This document shows, piece after piece, positions 21,978 to 34,094 of a DNA stretch of 64,000 bases (position 1 is its first letter; every line of letters begins with the position of its first letter). Position numbers and translations under genes: made by a program. The DNA comes from Hydrangea macrophylla. Lineage: Eukaryota; Streptophyta; Magnoliopsida; Cornales; Hydrangeaceae. The notes under the pieces are model-generated. The model saw nothing but the letters and a program-made list of their open reading frames with translations, searched no databases and was not told where the DNA came from. Location: positions 68,353,510 to 68,417,509 of the forward strand of contig CM066983.1 in NCBI GenBank assembly GCA_033977485.1. Direction: 5' to 3'.

Positions 21978-22120
21978 AGAGTAATTATTGGGACACAACT
22001 TTCATACGATTTTTACACACTCATAAAAGATGTGTCTATCTCTCTCCAGGAGAGAGATAGACACATCTTTTATGAGGGTTGTGTGAAAGTTGTATAAAAG
22101 TTGTGTCTCAAGAATTACTC
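21978..22120. repeat. Perfectly folding MITE inside the PIF/Harbinger relic
   Basis: 143 bp, almost entirely palindromic: AGAGTAATTATTGGGACACA.. and its complement at the right end. The centre is ATCTCTCTCC AGGAGAGAGAT. Flanks TTCACAA / TCCACAA may be a mutated TSD. It resembles 20535-20702. Confidence 0.75.
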
Positions 22121-22719
22121 TTCCACAAATGAACTCCAATCATCCCTCCTTTATTTTACTATTCATTTCTTCAAATCACTATTCTTTTATTCAACAAATC
22201 TTAAAATCTATTCATTTCTTCACAACTTTATACATTTTTGATTTTTTATAAGTTATTATTAAAACTTAATTAGTTTATTTTTGGGTAAATATCATAAACC
22301 TCCCCTGAGATATTACCTAATATCAACGACCTCCCCTGGATTTTGAAAAATATCACCAACCTCCCATATTTTTAAAACTTAAAAACACAACCACCCCTCC
22401 GTTAACGACTGTTAACAATCGTGTACATCAGATGCTTTAAGTAGCATTAAATGTTCATGAAATAACTCAAATACCCTTAGGAACAATACCCTTTTGTATT
22501 GTTAAGTTTTTTCAATCAATGGAAGGACTCCTTTTTTGTAATGCTTGTTTGCAATGTTCTACATGTCCATATGGTTAAACACATACCATAGCGAAAAACA
22601 AAGCCAAAAAACAATTCTCCATAACAGATTCACATTGCTTACAAAGCTAAATGACTACATATTCCAAATCAAAAGCACATTGCTTACATGTTCCAAAATA
22701 GAATCACAACTGTTACCCA

Positions 22720-22985
22720 AAAAGACAATTTCTACCCAAATTTTGCACAAGCCATACCCACCCCCCAAAAAAATAAAAATAAAAATAAAAAATAAAAAAC
22801 AATTTCTAACCAAAAAAAAAAAAAACCACTTTCTGCAGTTTCTACCCAAAAAAATCACTTTATGCACAATTTCAACCCAAAATAAACCATTTTCTGCACA
22901 GTCTCTACCCAAAAAAACCATTTTCTGCACAGTTTCTACCTAATAAAAATCACTTACTGCACAATTTCTACCCAAAAAAAAAAAC
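22720..22985. repeat. Degenerate tandem array TTTCTACCCAAAAAAA
   Basis: About seven irregular copies of a 30-38 bp unit built on CACTTTCTGCACA-TTTCTACCCAAAAAA in the subterminal region of the MULE, next to the transposase 3' end. Possibly a subterminal binding region, but this is only inference. Confidence 0.6.
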
Positions 22986-22989
22986 ACTT

Positions 22990-23409
22990 TCCAGCTTTTG
23001 CCCACTACTATGACTAAGTTTGGGTTGAGGCTCTGCCTCTAATTGGTTGAGAATAAGAGACTCCTCTTCCTCTTGTTGGTTGAGAGTTGGATACTTCTCT
23101 TCCTCTTGTTGGTTGAGCATAATAGACTCTTCTTCCTCTTGTTGGTTAAGAATTAGATGCAGTACCACCCTTAGATTTTCCTTGAACAGGAGCGCTCTGA
23201 CAAGTTCTCTTGTTATGACCCAGAGAACCACATATACTACAATGCACTGTCAAGTTTCCGTTTGCTTCACTTGTCCCAGATGCAGTCTCACCAGCTTCTC
23301 TTCTCCTATTCTTTGTGGGTCTGCCTAGTAAACGTCTAAGTTTTGGAGGCTGGATTAGATCAAATTCATCAGGTTGCCACAACTTCTGATCTAGAATTGG
23401 GTGGATCAT
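22990..23409 (-). pseudogene. MULE transposase C-terminal tail with zinc knuckle and 11-aa repeats
   Basis: Reads MIHPILDQKLWQP, PPKLRRLLGRPTKNRRREAGE and the knuckle CSICGSLGHNKRTC, the standard tail of plant MURA transposases. Just after it, another frame encodes three copies of an 11-residue unit LNQQEEEESIM / LNQQEEEKYPT / LNQQEEEESLI followed by LNQLEAE, from a 33-bp DNA tandem repeat (about 23050-23155). The frame change between knuckle and repeats shows either a frameshift or non-coding repeats. Confidence 0.75.
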
Positions 23410-23735
23410 CTTACCATGAACTATTAGATAAGTATCTTTTGAAAAGAACCCATCACAGTAGCTTTCTATGCTCTCTTTCGTATATGCAATTGCAATTGCT
23501 GCATGTTTACATGGAAGTCCATAAATCTACCATGCCCTACAATCATATGTTTTTGAACCCAGATCCAATAGATCAATGGCCGGGGCACAAGGGTCCTGGT
23601 ACTTGAAACTGGCCGACCCCTGCTTTGACAGACTGAGCCAACTTCCTTCATTCATCTCTGCTGAGGTCTCATACCCTCATCAAGCACCTCAAATTATGTT
23701 CCCCCTACAAACACCACTTTGCACAGCCTAGATTC
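23410..23735 (-). pseudogene. MULE transposase SWIM-domain region
   Basis: Contains the CKHAAIAIAYTKESIESYC segment, the C-x-H half of a SWIM zinc finger (GLPCKHA.AAI) that follows the DDE core in MULE transposases, and continues in frame to the IVHGKMIHPIL motif. The stretch between 23580 and 23735 is less well preserved and I could not follow one frame across it. Confidence 0.65.
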
Positions 23736-23736
23736 C

Positions 23737-24198
23737 TCAATTGCCTTGTTCAACTTCTTTCTTATATTTGGAGTAACAGAACCCTCCATACAACATCCCT
23801 TTTTCAAATCTCATTTGAATCCTACTCATTAATTTACTCCTAATCATATCAAGTAGTACCACAAGTGGTTTACTCCTAAACTGACCCACCCAACTATTAA
23901 AGGACTCAGTTAAGTTATTTGTAACATGATCAATTTTTACCCTTTCATCAAACATGTGTCTTGCCCAAGAGTGCAAAGGCAATCCATTCATCAAGTAATT
24001 GTAACCCTCATCATATACTTCTCTCAATGCATTCATAGCTTCATCAAATTCTAACCTACGATAAGCCATGTATGCTATCCAAAAGTGCTTTCTCAATAAT
24101 AACTCTGGAAACTTACTTCGAAAGTTATTAAATAGATGTCGACAACACCAGCGATGAATTGCAGTTGGGAAAATCAGCCTAATGGCAGTATCCAATCC
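23737..24198 (-). pseudogene. MULE transposase, second core exon
   Basis: Begins GLDTAIRLIFPTAIHRWCCRH after an intron acceptor at 24200-24199. It includes the HLFNNFRSKFPE segment and the VTNNLTESFNSWVGQFRSKP block that supplies the catalytic glutamate in MULE transposases. It joins in phase to the upstream exon through a 78-bp intron (24276-24199; donor GTGATC). Confidence 0.85.
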
Positions 24199-24276
24199 CT
24201 AAGGACATGCAATAAATGGATTAGTAACAATGAAAATAAACATGAAAATAAACTTAAAGACAAACATAAAGATCAC

Positions 24277-24584
24277 CTTTTGCATGTCTGACATAAAACA
24301 CCATAGCGATTGAGTTGCACTTTCTCCAATCGCTATATGCAAATTCTCAAGAAAGAATGACCAACTGTCTCGACCTTCACTCTCCACCACACCATATGCT
24401 AGAGGAAATAGACCATTGTTTCCCTCCAAAGCAATTGCAGATAATAACACACCCTCGTATCTTCCCTTCAGATAGCAGCCATCAACACCAATGAATGGTC
24501 TGCAAGCCGCAATGTTTTTAATGCCTCAAATGCGATAAAAATCCTTTTGAAGGTTGGATTATCATTAAGATCAGGCCTATCACG
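24277..24584 (-). pseudogene. MULE transposase, first part of DDE core (frameshifted)
   Basis: Reads RDRPDLNDNPTFKRIFIAFE, then IAACRPFIGVDGCYLKG (first catalytic Asp), LLSAIALEGNNGLFPLAYGV and CFMSDMQK (second Asp). One base is missing in an A-run near 24518, so two frames are needed. The 5' side is cut at 24584 by the LTR of copia element 2, and the protein continues upstream at 33532. Confidence 0.85.
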
Positions 24585-26240
24585 TAAAAGAAAACCATGT
24601 GGAACCCTTAAAGGCTCGCGCAGCGGAAAACAAAAAATTTAATGGTTTTCTAAAACCCATGATCAAGTCTATGATATATACAAAATACATACAACATCCA
24701 TAGGGGGTTAATCGAATAGTTACCCTTGAAGCATGCTTTACAAAATATTGAATCTAATTCGTCCCACAAACAGTTCACCAAATCATCCAAGCGTCCGATC
24801 TCTAAAAGTATCCACACGAGCAAATCACAAGCTAGAAGAAGGTCCAATTTTTCTCCAAGTAATTGAAGAAAATTGAAGTCAATGTCTAAGGCCTTAAACT
24901 AGCCGTACGAATTGGTTGTGTTAGGAGATATATTATTGGGATATAATATGGTGCTAGCTCATATATTATCTCCTATACCTCTTATATATAATAATGCTAT
25001 AAGTCCCTTTCCTAATCTAATTAGGAAACTATATTTGATTGGAAGGCTTTCTTAAATCAAATATAAATTAATAGTATTATTATACTACTTCCATATTAAC
25101 AACTTAATATCAAGTAGCCCCTCACAACTTCTTCCAATTACACATTGCCCTTTTGTATGTGACCCCTTAGGTTCATACTAATATGGTAGTAGGTACAAAT
25201 ACTTTAAAGTATTACAATTAGAACACTTTCTAATTAATTTAAATTAGAACATCTTCTAAATCTCCCTTATAGAAATAATTAATATTAATATTAATATTTA
25301 TTATTTCTGGGCTTCTACTAGTCATGAGTGACACCTAGCAGTATATCATGACACACCCCAGACAGTCTGAAAAATAGTGAACCTTTCCGTTAACAGTTAC
25401 CATACAATTCAATCCTTCTATCAAACAATGTCCCAATTAAATCTCTTGGGTAATGGACATATTATCAAACCCAGATTTAATTTTATGTTCTCGAACTAGT
25501 TGATATTTCTCTATTTGGTGAAATTAGAAAACTCTTTCTAATTCTCACCCTGCCCTGCCCAGGGAGTTTTACTTGAGATATATCATAGAAGATCACATAG
25601 GACATTCACTCTCGCACTTGAGAGTGATAGATTCCTTGTTGTACATTCACATGTCTCCATGTATAACTTACTATACCCAACAGTACATGAATATGCCTTT
25701 GATTAAAACATAAACACCGTGCACGTTAAAGCATAATAACTCATACATAAGACAACAGTAAAGTCTCAGGTCTAAGGATTACTTGTACCACTGTAACTAA
25801 GAACAATCCATTGATAGATAAATAAAACTCCATTTGGATTTTTCTAATAGTTGATCATGTTCAGTGAACTTGTTCTATAACAAGCACCCATATGTCTGCT
25901 CTAGTGTCCCCACACTGATGACTTAAGACTAGTCATATTTTATCATATAAAATAAACATGGCACATGTTAGTCTAACCGGATTATCAAATGCCCAATTTA
26001 ATAATCCTACGACTAAGAACAATTTTAGAATAAAGTAACTGAGAAGTATATGGTCTTGTTCCTTAACTCTTTAAGTACATACCTTCTCGACTTTAATTCT
26101 ATGGACATATCATATAAATGTTAAACAACAATAATGATAAATAATAAACTTGCCCTTTATTAATATGAAACTGTTATTACAATGTAATATTCCTAAAATA
26201 CTACTCCAATCTAATTGGCTTTTAGGGCATACTACTAACA
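24585..26240 (-). repeat. 3' LTR of copia element 2
   Basis: 1656 bp. On the minus strand it starts TGTTAGTAGT at 26240 and ends ..TTTTA at 24585, where the other LTR ends TTTCA. The open frame at 24650-24847 has a near-identical twin in the other LTR and is not a gene. Confidence 0.92.
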
Positions 26241-26981
26241 ATCTCCCAATTGCTGCTGGGTCAAGACCTTAGTGAATGGATCTGCTACATTATCTACTGG
26301 TGCTATCTTCTGTATCTCCACATCACCTCTACCAATGATTTCTCTAATCATATGGAATCGACACTGAATGTGTTTGGATTTCTGATGAGACCTTGGTTCC
26401 TTGGCTTGAGCTATCGCCCCATTGTTATCACAGTACAGAGGCACAGGTGATTCAATGGTTGGAACTACACCTAGTTCACTGATGAACTTTCTTATCCACA
26501 CACTCTCCTTTGCTGCTTCTGAAGCAGCAATGTATTCTGCTTCGGTCGCGGAATCTGCCGTTGTATCTTGTTTACAACTCTTCCAGCTAACAGCGCCCCC
26601 ATTAAGGGTAAGCACATACCCAGATGTTGATTTTCTATCATCCACATCAGACTGGAAGTCTGAATCTGTGTAACCATCAACTCTCAATTCTCCTCCTCCA
26701 TAAATAAGGAACATATCCTTAGTTCTTCTCAAGTACTTAAGGATGTTCTTCAATACAATCCAGTGATCCATACCTGGATTAGACTGATATCTACTTGTAA
26801 CACTTACAGCATGAATGATATTAGGTCTAGTACATAGCATAGCATACATGAGACTTCCCACTGCTGAAGCATATGGTACTTTGCTCATGCTCTCTCTATC
26901 CTCTGGTGTCTTAGGACTCATGTCCTTCGAGAGATGAATTCCATGTCTGAAGGGTAGCATCCCTCTCTTGGGATAAACCAA
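26235..26981 (-). pseudogene. copia element 2 RNase H region
   Basis: Shows [54 protein letters not shown] and YCDNNGAIAQAKEPRSHQKS, the copia RNase H blocks with catalytic Asp/Glu residues. The upstream join to RT lacks roughly 15-20 residues and changes frame near 26,930. Confidence 0.9.
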
Positions 26982-27783
26982 GCAATCTTTTAGATCTATC
27001 TCTATAAACCTTTATACCCAGTATATAAGATGCTTCTCCCAAATCCTTCATGGAGAAGTTTTGTGAAAGCCATAGTTTGACTGATGATAGCATTCCTACA
27101 TCATTCCCAATGAGTAAGATGTCATCAACGTACAAAATCAGGAATGTAATCGCTCTGCCACTGAGCTTCTTATACACACATGGTTTATCCATATTTTGAT
27201 GAAAATCAAATGCTTTGATCGCTTCATCAAAATGGATGTTCCAACTTCGAGATGCTTGCTTGAGTCCATAAATGGATCTTTGCAGCTTACACACTTTGTG
27301 GTTTTCACCACGGGATATAAAGCCTTCCAGCTGCTCCATGTAAATCTCTTCCTCAATCTGACCATTGAGAAAAGCGGTCTTTACATCCATCTGCCACATC
27401 TCATAGTCATAGTGTGCAGCTATAGCAAGCATAATCCTGATGGATTTTAGCATGGCTACTGGCGAAAAGGTTTCCTCATAGTCAACTCCTTGTCTTTGTT
27501 TGTAACCTTTTGCCATTAGCCTAGTTTTGTAGGTCTCTACCTTTCCGTCCGAGCCTATCTTCCTTTTGTAAACCCATTTGCAGCCAATAGGTACAATACC
27601 TTGAGACGGGTCTACCAAAGTCCAGACTTGGTTGGAGTACATAGAATCCATTTCTGATTTCATGGCAACTTGCCATTTACTCGAATCGATACCTGACATC
27701 GCCTCTTTGTAATTAGTAGGATCACTCTTGTCGCCATTGTCTCCACAATGAAAGAGCTCCTCATCACCTTGATGGAGATCCAA
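26920..27783 (-). pseudogene. copia element 2 reverse transcriptase
   Basis: RVT_2 domain: NQVWTLVDPSQGIVPIGCKW, GVDYEETFSPVAMLKSIRIM, MDVKTAFLNGQIEEEIYMEQ, SIYGLKQASRSWNIHFDE and the catalytic YVDDILLIGNDV. The motif set is complete. It ends SQERDATLQTW after a deletion removed the link to RNase H. A single in-frame TAA at about 27833 separates it from integrase. Confidence 0.9.
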
Positions 27784-27828
27784 GTATCTCTTAATAGGTA
27801 TGGGAGTCCTACTAGTCTTACGTGGAGG

Positions 27829-29022
27829 TTATGTGATAGAAGGTGCTACTGTAATAGGGTTTGAGGACTCTTCCTCATGTTGGTCAATGTTGGTTTGTGG
27901 TTCAGAGGACATTTCCTCTAATTCTATCACTTTTTCATTGCCTCCATCTTGAATAAACTCTTTTTCAAGAAATACGGCAAACTTGCTAACAAACACCTTT
28001 TGTTCGCCTGGGTGATAGAAATAGTATCCCAAAGACTCTTTTGGATAACCCACAAATCTACATTTTACTAACCTAGATTCCAATTTGTCCACTTCCAGTT
28101 TCTTGACATAGGCTGGACAACCCCATATCTTAATATAATTAAGACTAGGCCTCTTCTCATGCCACATCTCATGCAGTGTCTTAGGAACAGATTTGGTTGG
28201 CACCCTATTCAGTATATGTACTGCTGTTTGAAGCGCATATCCCCAAAATGATATAGGTAAATCTGTGTAGCTCATCATGGATCGTACCATATCCAATAAG
28301 GTACGATTTCTCCTTTCGGACACACCATTTAATTGTGGTGTTCCAGGTGGAGTCCATTGTGATAAAATACCATTTTCCTTGAGATGGTCCAAGAATTCAT
28401 TACTTAAGTATTCACCTCCTCGATCTGATCGAAGAACTTTAATATTTTTTCTAATTTGGTTTTCTACTTCATTTCTGAATTCTTTGAACTTTTCAAAAGA
28501 TTCAAATTTGTATTTCATTAAATACACATACCCTAACCGTGAGTGATCATCGGTGAAGGTTATGAAGTATGAAAAACCTCCTCTTGCAATTGAATTCATA
28601 GGACCACACACATCAGTGTGAATTAACCCAAGTATGTTGGCAGCTCTCTCCCCATGTCCCACAAAGGGTGATTTGGTCATTTTGCCCATGAGACAAGATT
28701 CACAAGTTGGATAAGCTTCATAAGCTAATGAGCCAAAGTGGCCATCCTTAACCAACTTGTTGATCCTATCATCACTAATATGACCTAATTTAAGATGCCA
28801 CATATAAGTAGGATTAACTTCATCTCTAGGTCTCTTTGGTGTTTTATCTTTTGCTTGCTCAATATAGTTGATACCATTATCTAAGTTTAAGAAATAAAGA
28901 CCATTCAAATATATGCCAGAACCGACTAAATCATCATTTAAATAAAATGTGCATTTGTTTTTCTCAAAAACAAATTTATAACCATCTCTAGATAAAGCAG
29001 AAATAGAAATAATATCTGGCAT
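27829..29022 (-). pseudogene. copia element 2 integrase
   Basis: GAG-pre-integrase zinc region (HLKLGHIS ... CESCLMGK), then a catalytic core with HTDVCGPMNSIARGGFSYFI, RSDRGGEYLSNEF and TPQLNGVSERRNRTLLDMVR blocks holding D, D and E. About 397 codons are open, the best preserved part of this element. The protease upstream is in another frame (shift near 29,040). Confidence 0.9.
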
Positions 29023-30055
29023 AAATAAACAATCTTTAATTCTAAAACAACGCTAGATGGTAATGCTAAATAGTAGCTCCCTACAGCTAATGCAGCAACA
29101 CTTGCTCCATTTCCCACTCGAAGAGCAGCTTGTCCTCTACTCAGCCTTCTGCTTCCCCTTAATCCCTGCAACGAATTGCAAATATGAGAACTAGCTCCGG
29201 TATCTAATACCCAAGAAGAAACAGAATTAACCGAAAGGTTAGTTTCTATAAAAAAGCAATTTAGACATACCTTCAGATGGTTTGTCTTTTATGGAAGCAA
29301 GGTACTCTCTGCAGTTCCTCTTCCAATGTCCTTCTTTGCCACAGAGGAAACACTTTCCTTTACCCTTATCATTTGCAGGCTTGCCTTTCTTGATCCCTCC
29401 CTTTGCCTTCACCTTGGACTTCTGCCCCTTCCATTTTCCTTTACCCTTGGGCTTGGACTTGGAAGTAGAAGCCGCATGAATGACAAGAGCAGATCCCTTT
29501 GTCTTTTTGATAGAGCCTTCCGTAGTATTCAACATATTTAGCAACTCATGCAGTGGAACTGTCATCCTGCTCATGTTGAAGTTCATAACGAACTGCGAAA
29601 ATGAATCTGGCAAGGATTGTAAGATCAAATCTATTTGCAAATCTGCATCCATGCCTACATCAAGCTTTTCAAGTTGCTCAATGTAACCGATCATCTTAAG
29701 CACATGCTCATTTACAGATGCCCCTCTGCCATTTTGGCCTGGAAGAGTTCTTTTGAAACATTGAACCTTGCAGTTTTACTATGTCCCCCATACACTCTTG
29801 TAGGTGAAGAAGAATAGAGGTTGAACTTTTATATGAATCATGTTGCTTCGGAAGTTCATTGCTCATAGATGCTAACATGTAACATCTCACTTTTATTTCA
29901 TCTTCTTGCCACTTTCTCAAAGTGTCATGCTCTTCCTCAGTGGATCCTTCCGGAAGAGATTCCGGCATTGGCCCATCCAAGACATAGGCAATTTTGTCAA
30001 AAGTAAGAATGATTTTTAAGTTCCTTAACCAATCATCAAAGTTTGGTCCAGTCAA
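29023..30055 (-). pseudogene. copia element 2 gag and protease (frameshifted)
   Basis: From 30055 gag starts MTGPNFDDWLRNLKIILTFD. The frame shifts near 29,705 and continues with the UBN2 core, a basic KGKGKWKGQKSKVKAKGG stretch and the zinc knuckle CFLCGKEGHWKRNC. The protease motif LDTGASSHICNS is in the next frame (about 29200). Frame changes lie near 29,705, 29,240 and 29,040. Confidence 0.87.
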
Positions 30056-31875
30056 ACGGTTGGTATCCAGAATTTTAGCAAGGGGTTGAAGTTTGACATT
30101 TTTAGCGGTGATCTACAGAAGATAAATAGCAATTTATGAGCATAAAATAAAATTCAATTTTATTATCCATTAGATTTGGAGTCTTTAAATCATAATGGTA
30201 CCTCCCACTATTCTTTTCAAATTCCTCATCCCTTTAAAGAAATTTGGAAATCTTTATTTATAAAAATTCCTAATGGAGATTGGGGTCCCACCAAAATTAG
30301 TACAACCTCACATAATAGTTTCTTGGTCGTACTAACTTTGATAAGAAGGTAACTTCATACCTATTGCTTCTTAAGCAAGTTCCAATCATCATTTAGCCTC
30401 TAAAATTATGAACCTCACATGGTAGTTTCTTGATCCATATATTTTAGTTAAGTTAGACCCACCATTCATACAAGTATGAGTCATTAATGAAACCCTCACA
30501 TAATAGTTTCTTGGTTCTCACTAACCCCTCACCTCATAATGTCATATATTTAAATAGTATGAGTGGATTTTCTTAGAGTGAGCAGTCCCCACATAGCTGT
30601 AGCCGACAAACCCAAATAAGAAAATACAGTCAACTATAATGGTGGAAGGCTACAATAAGACATTCATAATGTCTATTCGATTACAACTTAATATTGTAAC
30701 AAGAAGGGAATTTTATGGTCTCATCAATTATACATGCATCAAATACATAAAATAAATATTTCATCATTTGAATTTAATATGTCCATATGATGCTCCCACT
30801 AAGTAAATTTATAAAACAATTTAAAATTTTAATTTAAAGGAGTATCCTCATGACACCACAATTGGATTAAATTTTAAAACAATTTTAAAATGTGGACATA
30901 TAAAATATATGGTGAAACCGCCCCAACAATTATCACATAAAAGGGGTCATGGATGATTATGGACTTTTTAGGTGATTCAACTTGAGCCTTGAAGTTGAAT
31001 CTAGGTCTATGGGGTTTGTAATCATTATTAAATAACATATACTTTCAAGCTCTAAGCTTGAAACAATAATAATAAATAGTCTTCATTCTTTTCTTGGACA
31101 CCTTGTCTACTCCAAGTAGATTCCACCTTGTCTTCCTTGTAATCTTCTGATCTTCATCTCTAAGCCTAATTTTACATGGCTTTAAAATGAAAATCCTTGA
31201 TCCTTGATCAAAGGGGAGATACATAGGAGAGAGATAGAAATTACATCGAGAAAGAGGGAGGAAGGCATGCAAGCCCCATTTATAAATTACAAACCCAAAA
31301 TAATAAACCATTCAATCATATTGAATTAATAAACCAATCACATAGCTCAATTATTTTTTGTCTAGCCCATAATCATCCTTTATATTAACCATTCACATCT
31401 CATGCAAATAAAATAATAAATTATTATTATAGTATTTATTTTAGGACAAGTCCTAATCACATTAGAATTTTAATTTGATTAAAAATAAATGAATTATTTC
31501 AAACCAAATTTAAAATTGTTTTGGGAATAATATAGACGGGTTGTACGGAACAGTGACCGACGGAGCATTGACTGTCCGTACAGAACAATGGCAAACTAGT
31601 ATTCATTGTTTTGTTAAATCTGTGAACATTTTCTTTTGATTCTCCAAGTTGATGTATACATCAAACTTGATCAACACACACACACACACATATATATATA
31701 TATCTCGTATACTATGCACATATATATACACATGTATTAAAAATAAAAACAATTTTAATCTTGTATCTAATACAAAATTTGAAGTCCCAAAATTATAGAT
31801 TTATTCATAATAAATCTACAGTATAAAAATAATTAGATATTTTGTATTAATCATAGACTAAGGCTCTGATACCAC
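30056..31875 (-). other. copia element 2 leader between LTR and gag
   Basis: A 1.8 kb non-coding leader with the primer-binding site at its upper end. It holds three spaced copies of a CCTCACATAATAGTTTCTTG-type unit near 30,307, 30,413 and 30,490, and a (CA)n(TA)n run at 31,675-31,702. The open frame at 31,045-31,311 has no recognisable domain and I do not call it a gene. Confidence 0.7.
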
Positions 31876-33531
31876 TGAAAGAAAACCATGTGGAACCCTT
31901 AAAGGCTCGCGCAGCGGAAAACAAAAAATTTAATGGTTTCCTAAAACCCATGATCAAGTCTATGATATATACAAAATACATACAACATCCATAGGGGGTT
32001 AATCAAATAGTTACCCTTGAAGCGTGCTTTACAAAATATTGAATCTGATTCGTCCCACAAATAGTTCACCAAATCATCCAAGCGTCCGATCTCTAAAAGT
32101 ATCCACACGAGCAAATCACAAGCTAGAAGAAGGTCCAATTTTTCTCCAAGTAATTGAAGAAAATTGAAGTCAATGTCTAAGGCCTTAAACTAGCCGTACG
32201 AATTGGTTGTGTTGGGAGATATATTATTGGGATACAATATGGTGATAGCTCATATATTATCTCTTATACCTCTTTTATATAATAATGCTATAAGTCCCTT
32301 TCCTAATCTAATTAGAAAACTATATTTGATTGGAAGACTTTCTTAAATCAAATATAAATTAATAGTATTGTTATACTACTTCCATATTAACAACTTAATA
32401 TCAAGTAGCCCCTCACAACTTCTTCCAATTACACATTGCCCTTTTGTGTGTGACCCCTTAGGTTCATACTAATATGGTAGTAGATACAAATACTTTAAAG
32501 TATTACAATTAGAACACTTTCTAATTAATTTAAATTAGAACATCTTCTAAATCTCCCTTATAGAAATAATTAATATTAATATTAATATTTTTTATTTCTG
32601 GGCTTCTACTAGTCATGAGTGACACCTAGCAGTATATCATGACACACCCCAGACAGTCTGAAAAATAGTGAACCTTTCCGTTAACAGTTACCATACAATT
32701 CAATCCTTCTATCAAACAATGTCCCAATTAAATCTCTTGGGTAATGGACATATTATCAAACCCAGATTTAATTTTATGTTCTCGAACTAATTGATATTTC
32801 TCTATTTGGTGAAATTAGAAAACTCTTTCTAATTCTCACCCTGCCCTGCCCAGGGAGCTTTACTTGAGATATATCATAGAAGATCACATAGGACATTCAC
32901 TCTCACACTTGAGAGTGATAGATTCCTTGTTGTACATTCACATGTCTCCATGTATAACTTACTATACCCAACAGTACATGAATATGCATTTGATTAAAAC
33001 ATAAACACCGTGCACGTTAAAGCATAATAACTCATACATAAGACAACAGTAATGTCTCAGGTCTAAGGATTACTTGTACCACTGTAACTAAGAACAATCC
33101 ATTGATAGATAAATAAAACTCCATTTGGATTTTCCTAATAGTTGATCATGTTCAGTGAACTTGTTCTATAACAAGCACCCATATGTCTGTTCTAGTGTCT
33201 CCACACTGATGACTTAAGACTAGTCATATTTTATCATATAAAATAAACATGGCACATGTTAGTCTAACCGGATTATCAAATGCCCAATTTAATAATCCTA
33301 CGAGTAAGAACAATTTTAGAATAAAGTAACTGAGAAGTATATGGTCTTGTTCCTTAACTCTTTAAGTACATACCTTCTCGACTTTAATTCTATGGACATA
33401 TCATATAAATGTTAAACAACAATAATGATAAATAATAAACTTGTCCTTTATTAATATGAAACTATTATAACAATGTAATATTCCTAAAATACTACTCCAA
33501 TCTAATTGGCTTTTAGGGAATACTACTAACA
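31876..33531 (-). repeat. 5' LTR of copia element 2
   Basis: 1656 bp. On the minus strand it begins TGTTAGTAGT at 33531 and ends TTTCA at 31876, next to the primer-binding site. It matches the copy at 24585-26240 nearly base for base. Confidence 0.92.
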
Positions 33532-34090
33532 ATACTGGATCCTCACTAGGCTGCCAGAGTTAGTTTTTAAAACTTCATTGGCATACATTCTCAAAAAACT
33601 ATAGGACTCCCCATGATTGCCATCCAATTTATCAAGTGCCTTCATTTTAGCTCTATGAAGTTGCAAGTTTTTAGCCTCAATCCCAAAAGTACTATGAAGA
33701 GTTGCATGCAATGAGTCTACCTTCATTTCTGGATTCTCTCTAAGCCTATCCCCTAGCATTTTTGCTATCCATGTTGATGTTGACTCTTTGTTTATATTAT
33801 GCCTCACACATGTATGCACATTGTTGTAAGTTTTGATCTTGAAAGTGTTGCCATCTGAGAGAGGAGATGCATGGATTCTCCAAGGTCACCTAATGGCTGC
33901 ACAATGGCAAGTGACTCTAGTCTTTTCGTTCTTGTCCCGCACCAATATAAAACCCTCTTGAATCGTATAATCCTTTAAAACTTCCCTAAATTTATGCACA
34001 TTACCAAATAATAACCCTTTTTCCAATTCAATTTTACCCCAGGTTGAGGATTGAACTCCTTCCCATATGAGTATTGTGAATAAGCCTTAG
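33532..34090 (-). pseudogene. MULE transposase, DNA-binding domain (in-frame stop)
   Basis: Reads FREVLKDYTIQEGFILVRDK, NEKTRVTCHCAAIR, then a TGA at 33888-33886, then PWRIHASPLSDGNTFKIKTY and NVHTCVRHNINKESTSTWIA. This is the MuDR-type (DBD-TNP) domain of plant MULE transposases, where the stop replaces a residue just before PWRI. It ends SGSLVRIQY at the copia boundary and would continue in phase with RDRPDLND at 24584. Confidence 0.85.
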
Positions 34091-34094
34091 CCTT

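Larger units (their letters stand above)
24585..33531 (-). mobile_element. Ty1/copia element 2 inside the MULE transposase
   Basis: 8947 bp on the minus strand with two LTRs of equal length (1656 bp). A primer-binding site TGGTATCAGAGCC lies just inside the upper LTR (complement of 31863-31875). A purine-rich tract ATTGGGAGAT precedes the lower LTR. Order gag-protease-integrase-RT-RNase H defines copia. LTRs differ by only scattered bases, so it is younger than the MULE. No TSD is seen: the last bases before it and first bases after it (AGTAT / CGTGA) differ, yet the host frame closes in phase without any extra bases. Stops, frameshifts and a small RT-RNase H deletion make it defective. Confidence 0.92.

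Noticed and set aside
22720..23155. CRISPR-like or novel repeat system
   Set aside because: The repeats are irregular, have no unique equal-length spacers, lie in a plant MULE and partly code for its tail; CRISPR is not expected in a plant nuclear genome.
31045..31311. 88-codon minus-strand frame
   Set aside because: Located in the non-coding leader of copia element 2; no homology recognised.
24650..32138. 65-residue frame MDLLLACDLL present twice (24650-24847 and 31941-32138)
   Set aside because: Both copies lie at the same place in the two LTRs of copia element 2, so it is LTR sequence, not a duplicated gene.
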